11,325 bases of DNA from CBDVBD01 sp965372135. Its GTDB lineage: Bacteria > Electryoneota > RPQS01 > CBDVBD01. Location of the stretch: positions 1-11,325 of the forward strand of contig CBDVBD010000110.1 of the NCBI GenBank assembly GCA_965372135.1. The letters run 5' to 3'. Made by a program: the position numbers and the translations under genes. This document shows, in pieces, positions 8,179 to 11,325 of the stretch. Under the pieces are notes generated by a model. That model was not told the DNA's origin, did not search any database, and was given only the letters and a program-made list of their open reading frames with translations. The stretch's first letter is position 1; each line of letters begins with the position of its first letter.

Positions 8179-8654
8179 TGAAACCGATATATCTAACAAA
8201 GGAAGGCGCTCAAAAACTGGAACTGGATTTAAAGCATATTAAGGAAGTAAAACGTCCGGATATTATCGTTAAAATCTCCCATGCTCGCAGCCTGGGTGAC
8301 TTGTCGGAAAACGCGGAATATCATGCTGCCAAGGATGAACTAATCCGCCTGGAACGCCAAATCTACAAATTGGAATCGACCTTATCGCGGGTGCAAATCA
8401 TCGATAAAAATGACATCAATACCGACCGGGTACGCATCTTGACCCGGGTGGTGGTTTTCAACCAGACCCGTAATACCGAGATAGAATATACCATGGTGTC
8501 GCCCGAGGAAGCCGATCCCATCCAACGCAAAATATCGATAGAATCCCCGGTGGGTAAAGGATTGATGGGTAAACAAGTGGGCGACAGGGTGGAGGTGAAA
8601 GCTCCATCCGGCGTCATGACCTTTGAAATCAAAGCCATCCACCCCCCGGAATAA
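8178..8654 (+). CDS. greA: Transcription elongation factor GreA
   Basis: Binds the RNA polymerase secondary channel and stimulates cleavage of backtracked transcripts. The 158-residue product is full length for GreA. It has an N-terminal antiparallel coiled coil (about 8-75) starting YLTKEGAQKLELDL, whose tip carries GDLSENAEYHAAKDE; Asp41 and Glu44 match the catalytic acidic residues of E. coli GreA in identity and number. The C-terminal FKBP-like domain ends in SPVGKGLMGKQVGDRVEVKAPSG, the standard family signature. GreB is less likely because of the length and this C-terminal signature. The start codon shares one base with the amidase stop (TAATG) and has a clear AAGGA site. It is the last gene of the operon; the downstream gap contains hairpin repeats with no poly-T terminator. 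Confidence 0.97.
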   Translation: MKPIYLTKEGAQKLELDLKHIKEVKRPDIIVKISHARSLGDLSENAEYHAAKDELIRLERQIYKLESTLSRVQIIDKNDINTDRVRILTRVVVFNQTRNTEIEYTMVSPEEADPIQRKISIESPVGKGLMGKQVGDRVEVKAPSGVMTFEIKAIHPPE

Positions 8655-8660
8655 AACCCG

Positions 8661-8697
8661 TCATTGCGAATCCCGACTGGTCGGGATGTGGCAATCT
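8661..8697. repeat. REP-like palindrome of the CATTGCGA...GGCAATCTC type
   Basis: ATTGC (8663-8667) pairs with GCAAT (8691-8695), and inside it ATCCCGAC (8670-8677) pairs with GTCGGGAT (8680-8687) across a two-base loop, leaving a small GA/GTG internal bulge. The flanks (CGTCATTGCGA and TGGCAATCTCAT) match a short intergenic palindrome that recurs in many bacterial genomes. It lies seven bases after the greA stop and could fold in RNA and slow 3' decay, but it lacks a T-run. Confidence 0.8.
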
Positions 8698-8706
8698 CAT
8701 ATTGTT

Positions 8707-8741
8707 CCCGCCAGGTTTCAAGCGAAGAGTAACCTGGCGGG
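8707..8741. repeat. Perfect 11-bp inverted repeat hairpin between greA and the SUMF1-domain gene
   Basis: CCCGCCAGGTT (8707-8717) and its exact complement AACCTGGCGGG (8731-8741) enclose the 13-base loop TCAAGCGAAGAGT. The loop and inner arms (GGTT-YCAAGCG-AACC) resemble the element at 2892-2922, so both probably belong to one family with variable outer arms. No T-run follows, so a rho-independent terminator is not supported. It lies 37 bases upstream of the next start codon. Confidence 0.8.
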
Positions 8742-8764
8742 CGCCAACTTGCCAACTTATAAAC

Positions 8765-8770
8765 GGGGAG
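8765..8770 (+). promoter_or_regulatory. Ribosome binding site of the SUMF1-domain gene
   Basis: GGGGAG, eight bases before ATG 8779. This strong site sets the start of the exported protein at 8779, although the frame is open further upstream to 8623 inside greA. Confidence 0.75.
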
Positions 8771-8778
8771 CAACCCCA

Positions 8779-11019
8779 ATGAAACATCTAATATCGGTGT
8801 CATTCTTAATCTTATTGGCCTGCTCCGTCGCATCAGCACCAATCAATCTGAAAGTCATCCCCCCAATCGATTTCCCATCCAACCACCTCTGGGTTGAAGT
8901 GCCCGCAGGCGCCACCGATCAACAACTCAAGCAGTTGATCCGGACCGAGGTCATCCGCCTAATTGATCAAAATAAGCAGCCCATCTCCTATGAAAAAGCC
9001 ATCGCGATCTTCCAGGATTGGATGGAGGAGAAACAGGAACTCAACGACCTGTGGAAAAGGCGGATGTTGGAATTGGGAACTCAGCTCCGCGATCGAATCA
9101 CCCAAGTCAGCAAACTACGCGAACAGAGCATCTCCCAGAAAAATCAGATCGATGTCCAAGACACCCAGTTAGAAGCCATCCAGCAAACCCTGCGAAATGA
9201 TTCCCTCGCCATGGAGAGATATCACAATGAAAAGGAATTTCTGAAAAAGAACCTGGAATCCCAGTTGGAAGACATTTCCTACATGGTGGTGGTGCTTGGG
9301 AAACGGGAGCTTGGGGTAATCGAAAACCTGTCAGATGTGCGGGAAATTATCGGCAGCCAGATGATGGTGGAAGCCATTCGCGAAATTAACGGAACCCGCA
9401 TTATGGCGGAAACCACCGTTAAGAATTATCAACTGGTTCGGGACTACGTAAAAGCGGTGGAGTCCGGTCACGCCCAGGTGTTGGATTCCTACACCAATGA
9501 TTTCGCTAAATTATCCAGAGGTGTCGATGTTCGTTATCTGGTGCAAGCCATTGAAGTCAGCCCTTTTCGATCCAGAGAAACGGAAACAAAATCACAGAGA
9601 CCGGTAAGCGCCGAACCCACCGTGAATATCATCACTCGGCAGAATATAAACCAGATCTGGCGGGACAACAACCTAACGGACGACCCAACCAAAACCCCTA
9701 TCAAAGATTTTATCCTTCAGCTACTAAGTCAAGTCGACCGTCAAAACCGGGGCATCAATGCCAAAATAAGGAAATTTCACACCACCTATCAAGAGCGGTT
9801 GACCGGAGTAAATAGTAAAATTACTGCCGTGGAAAACGATCTCCTCGTACATGGCAACCAATTGATGCAAATACAACTCGACTACACAACCCTGAAACAG
9901 AACTACGACAGTTACGACCAATTAACCCTGAAACCTGCTGTGGAAAATCTTAAAGACATCGATCAAACCTATCACAATCATTACAACCTCCGGGTGTTCT
10001 TGGCGGACAAATCCGAGGAAGGGTTCCTGCAGAAAAGCCAGAAAGATGAATACTGCAGCATCGCATCCTCTACCGTGGACAAAATGAAAGAGTATAAGGA
10101 GAGTGAATATACCAACACCGTAGTAGCGGTTAACTTCCAATTGGACAGCTATTCTGAAAGCCTGGTGACCTATTCCCCCAATGTCCGAGCCTTCACTATT
10201 CTCTATCTCACCCGAAAAGAACTATCCACCGACGTCAGCTACGTCGCCTGCGTCGGTTACCAAATGGAATGGAAACCAAAGAGTACTCCAACTACCCCTC
10301 TAACAACGGGTGGAAAACTTGGAAAAATCCAGGGACCTTTGCCAGATATGGAGTTTGTCCTTATCCCCGGCGGTTCCTTCATGATGGGATCCCCATTGAA
10401 TGAATCGGGCAGGGGTTCCGATGAAGGACCTCAACATAATGTCACTACTCAGCCTATCTATATGATGACCACCGAAGTAACCCAGGCGCAGTGGAAGGTT
10501 GTGATGGGGAATAATCCTTCTCGTTTTAAAGGGGATAACCGTCCAGTGGAAAATGTATCCTGGAACGATTGTCAGCAGTTTATCGCGAAATTGAACCAAA
10601 CGGACCCAGGGAAAGGGTATCGTCTGCCCACCGAGGCGGAATGGGAGTATGCCTGCCGTGCTGGTACTACCACCCGATTCCACAGTGGATACAGCGAAAT
10701 GGATCTAGCAAAAGCGGGTTGGTATGGTGAGAATTCAAGAAACACGACTCATCCGGTGGGAACCAAAACTCCCAATTCCTGGGGGTTGTATGACATGCAT
10801 GGGAATGTTTGGGAATGGTGCGAGGACTGGTATCACAGAAGATATTACCGTGCGCCCAGTAACGGCACCGCCTGGATTTCGGGTGGCGGTACATACCGCG
10901 TGTTGCGGGGCGGTTCGTGGGACTTCTACGAACAGAGCTGCCGGTCAGCCAATCGCGACGGGAACGATCTAGATATCCGTCGCTACATATACGGGTTTCG
11001 ATGTGTACGAAATCCTTGA
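8779..11019 (+). CDS. Large exported or lipid-anchored protein with coiled coils and a C-terminal SUMF1/FGE-sulfatase-fold domain
   Basis: The 746-residue product starts with MKHLISVSFLILLACSVASA, a signal sequence; LLAC (Cys15) may be a lipobox, since SPase I cleavage after ASA would put proline at +1. Residues about 80-170 and 310-395 are charged and heptad-like (probable coiled coils). A strand-rich segment (about 445-500) and a Pro/Thr linker lead to the SUMF1 domain (about 520-746): MEFVLIPGGSFMMGS, EVTQAQWKVVMG, RPVENVSWNDCQQF, YRLPTEAEWEYACRAGT, GLYDMHGNVWEWCEDW, YRVLRGGSW, CRSANR and a GFRC ending. True formylglycine-generating enzymes use two cysteines five residues apart; here only Cys721 is present, with Phe at the partner position, and no sulfatase is nearby, so FGE activity is unlikely. 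The fold is C-type-lectin-like and may bind ligands. I do not recognise the N-terminal 500 residues. Function unknown. Confidence 0.88.
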   Translation: MKHLISVSFLILLACSVASAPINLKVIPPIDFPSNHLWVEVPAGATDQQLKQLIRTEVIRLIDQNKQPISYEKAIAIFQDWMEEKQELNDLWKRRMLELGTQLRDRITQVSKLREQSISQKNQIDVQDTQLEAIQQTLRNDSLAMERYHNEKEFLKKNLESQLEDISYMVVVLGKRELGVIENLSDVREIIGSQMMVEAIREINGTRIMAETTVKNYQLVRDYVKAVESGHAQVLDSYTNDFAKLSRGVDVRYLVQAIEVSPFRSRETETKSQRPVSAEPTVNIITRQNINQIWRDNNLTDDPTKTPIKDFILQLLSQVDRQNRGINAKIRKFHTTYQERLTGVNSKITAVENDLLVHGNQLMQIQLDYTTLKQNYDSYDQLTLKPAVENLKDIDQTYHNHYNLRVFLADKSEEGFLQKSQKDEYCSIASSTVDKMKEYKESEYTNTVVAVNFQLDSYSESLVTYSPNVRAFTILYLTRKELSTDVSYVACVGYQMEWKPKSTPTTPLTTGGKLGKIQGPLPDMEFVLIPGGSFMMGSPLNESGRGSDEGPQHNVTTQPIYMMTTEVTQAQWKVVMGNNPSRFKGDNRPVENVSWNDCQQFIAKLNQTDPGKGYRLPTEAEWEYACRAGTTTRFHSGYSEMDLAKAGWYGENSRNTTHPVGTKTPNSWGLYDMHGNVWEWCEDWYHRRYYRAPSNGTAWISGGGTYRVLRGGSWDFYEQSCRSANRDGNDLDIRRYIYGFRCVRNP

Positions 11020-11060
11020 TCCTTGTTTCCTTGGTCTTTGGCACTTGGTTGAACTGTCAT

Positions 11061-11080
11061 TCCGTCTGCCTACCGACGGA
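11061..11080. repeat. Small inverted repeat after the SUMF1-domain gene
   Basis: TCCGTC (11061-11066) pairs with GACGGA (11075-11080) around an eight-base loop, preceded by GTCAT. It is the first inverted repeat downstream of the SUMF1 stop codon (41 bases after it). Confidence 0.55.
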
Positions 11081-11096
11081 AGATGGGGTTCCATGA

Positions 11097-11138
11097 ACCT
11101 CCCCCCGGTTCCCGGGGGGGAACAAAAGGGGGGGAGGT
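11097..11138. repeat. C-run/G-run palindrome with nested stems
   Basis: ACCTCCCCCC (11097-11106) pairs perfectly with GGGGGGAGGT (11129-11138). Inside, CCCCCCGG (11101-11108) can alternatively pair with CCGGGGGG (11112-11119), and GTTCCC (11108-11113) with GGGAAC (11118-11123). These pairings are mutually exclusive. The G-runs could also form other structures. It resembles the CCTCCCCC...GGGGGAGG class of dispersed intergenic repeats. There is no T-run after it on either strand. Confidence 0.7.
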
Positions 11139-11159
11139 CGGGTTCCAAAGACACCCGAC
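11137..11159. repeat. Second copy of the GTCGGGTT...ACCCGAC repeat family
   Basis: GTCGGGT (11137-11143) and ACCCGAC (11153-11159) flank TCCAAAGAC. The copy shares GTCGGGTTCCAA and ACCCGACAAT with the element at 2892-2922 but has a shorter loop lacking the GCGTAGCGCG part. Confidence 0.7.
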
Positions 11160-11171
11160 AATCATTCTAAA

Positions 11172-11190
11172 CACGGGCTGGAAACCCGTG
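11172..11190. repeat. CACGGG/CCCGTG hairpin repeat
   Basis: CACGGG (11172-11177) and CCCGTG (11185-11190) enclose CTGGAAA and are followed by CTAC. It resembles the acgggctggaa-cccgtgctac intergenic element that recurs in several bacterial phyla; that recurrence is from memory, not checked here. Confidence 0.65.
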
Positions 11191-11197
11191 CTACGTA

Positions 11198-11245
11198 CTT
11201 TGGAGTGCGGCAGCCCCAAAGACCATTAAGTGGCTTGCTGCCGCA
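11198..11245. repeat. GCGGCAGC hairpin repeat with alternative CTTTGG stem
   Basis: TGCGGCAGC (11206-11214) pairs with GCTGCCGCA (11237-11245), a perfect 9-bp stem with a 22-base loop. CTTTGG (11198-11203) can instead pair with CCAAAG (11216-11221), giving two competing folds. It resembles a known GCGGCAGC-TTGCTGCCGC type of dispersed repeat into whose loop extra bases appear to be inserted. Confidence 0.7.
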
Positions 11246-11246
11246 G

Positions 11247-11264
11247 GCGAAAGCTTGCTTTCGC
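11247..11264. repeat. GCGAAAGC/GCTTTCGC hairpin
   Basis: A near-perfect palindrome, GCGAAAGC (11247-11254), TT, GCTTTCGC (11257-11264), directly abutting the GCGGCAGC element. The strong 8-bp stem with a two-base loop lies 42 bases before the next start codon. Confidence 0.7.
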
Positions 11265-11291
11265 ATCCACATAAAACTTTCAATCTTACAT

Positions 11292-11296
11292 AGGAG
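11292..11296 (+). promoter_or_regulatory. Ribosome binding site of the next gene
   Basis: AGGAG nine bases before GTG 11306; a good Shine-Dalgarno match that marks the start of a gene running off the right edge. Confidence 0.55.
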
Positions 11297-11305
11297 AAAA
11301 ATCCA

Positions 11306-11325
11306 GTGAGCACTCCTGTGAAACG
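11306..11325 (+). CDS. Start of an unidentified gene, truncated by the window edge
   Basis: GTG at 11306 is followed by an open frame encoding (M)STPVK and the beginning of another codon, with AGGAG nine bases upstream. Six codons are too few to identify a product. An alternative start is the in-frame GTG at 11318, but its spacing to the ribosome site (21 bases) is too long. Confidence 0.45.

Larger units (their letters stand above)
11020..11305. other. Intergenic mosaic of short palindromic repeats
   Basis: No coding potential is seen here. The 286-base gap holds, in order, an imperfect small hairpin, a C/G-homopolymer palindrome, a copy of the GTCGGGTT family, an ACGGG/CCCGT hairpin, a GCGGCAGC hairpin and a GCGAAAGC hairpin, each listed separately. 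I see no tRNA, no T-run terminator and no well-spaced promoter for the next gene. Confidence 0.75.

Noticed and set aside
8735..8763. Promoter for the SUMF1-domain gene using TATAAA at 8758-8763
   Set aside because: The -10-like box is good, but the sequence 17 bases upstream (TGGCGG) does not resemble a -35 box and lies in the arm of a hairpin repeat.
8623..8778. Upstream extension of the SUMF1-domain protein beginning inside greA
   Set aside because: The extension would translate repeat sequence and bury the signal peptide; ATG 8779 has a GGGGAG site at good spacing and opens with a proper signal sequence.
8363..8842. Minus-strand open frame of 159 codons spanning greA and the repeat region
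   Set aside because: It crosses two hairpin repeats and a well-supported gene, and has no recognisable protein features.
10348..11019. Functional formylglycine-generating enzyme (sulfatase maturase)
   Set aside because: The domain fold matches, but the catalytic cysteine pair is incomplete (Cys721 present, Phe at the partner position) and no sulfatase gene is nearby.
11101..11119. Rho-independent terminator at the C-run/G-run hairpin
   Set aside because: The stem is strong but the following bases are AACAAAA on the + strand, and no T-run follows on the opposite strand either.
11020..11305. CRISPR array or integration site
   Set aside because: The repeats are different palindromes of different length without regular spacing, and no direct-repeat and spacer pattern or tRNA-end duplication is seen.

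Overview
The window reads almost entirely on the + strand and looks like chromosomal DNA (not phage or plasmid) from a Gram-negative-type bacterium of roughly even base composition. Evidence for that type is an exported, periplasm-style N-acetylmuramoyl-L-alanine amidase and a large exported or lipid-anchored protein. The mix of a separately encoded methylmalonyl-CoA mutase large subunit, type III pantothenate kinase, SUMF1-fold proteins and many short palindromic repeats would suit an uncultured lineage such as the FCB group, but I cannot assign a phylum from the sequence alone.

Layout. (1) Positions 1-1286: 3' part of a gene for an MrfA/YprA-like helicase (DUF1998 cysteine cluster) fused to a YprB/MrfB-like DEDD exonuclease domain. 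(2) Positions 1294-1322: a well-spaced sigma70-type promoter candidate. (3) Positions 1356-8654: a compact co-directional gene string, very probably one operon: biotin carboxylase, biotin carrier protein, methylmalonyl-CoA mutase large subunit, biotin-protein ligase, type III pantothenate kinase, N-acetylmuramoyl-L-alanine amidase, GreA. After the carrier protein, genes overlap or lie within about 11 bases of each other. The one larger gap (between carboxylase and carrier) holds a palindromic repeat. (4) Positions 8655-8778: two strong hairpin repeats. (5) Positions 8779-11019: a large exported protein with coiled coils and a C-terminal SUMF1/FGE-sulfatase-fold domain. (6) Positions 11020-11305: noncoding mosaic of at least six palindromic elements. 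(7) Position 11306 to the end: the first codons of another gene.

How the genes work together. Biotin carboxylase plus biotin carrier plus mutase point to propionyl-CoA to methylmalonyl-CoA to succinyl-CoA interconversion. The biotin ligase would load the carrier, and pantothenate kinase feeds CoA synthesis, so the operon joins a biotin- and CoA-dependent pathway to its cofactor supply. The carboxyltransferase, the B12-binding mutase subunit, the epimerase and the mutase chaperone are not in the window and must lie elsewhere if the pathway is complete. The amidase and GreA are housekeeping passengers.

I see no clear, wholly new defence or mobile system. The points most worth checking are the helicase-exonuclease fusion, the SUMF1 C-terminus (which sits where diversity-generating retroelements place their variable region), and the related palindromic repeats, one of which sits inside the operon.
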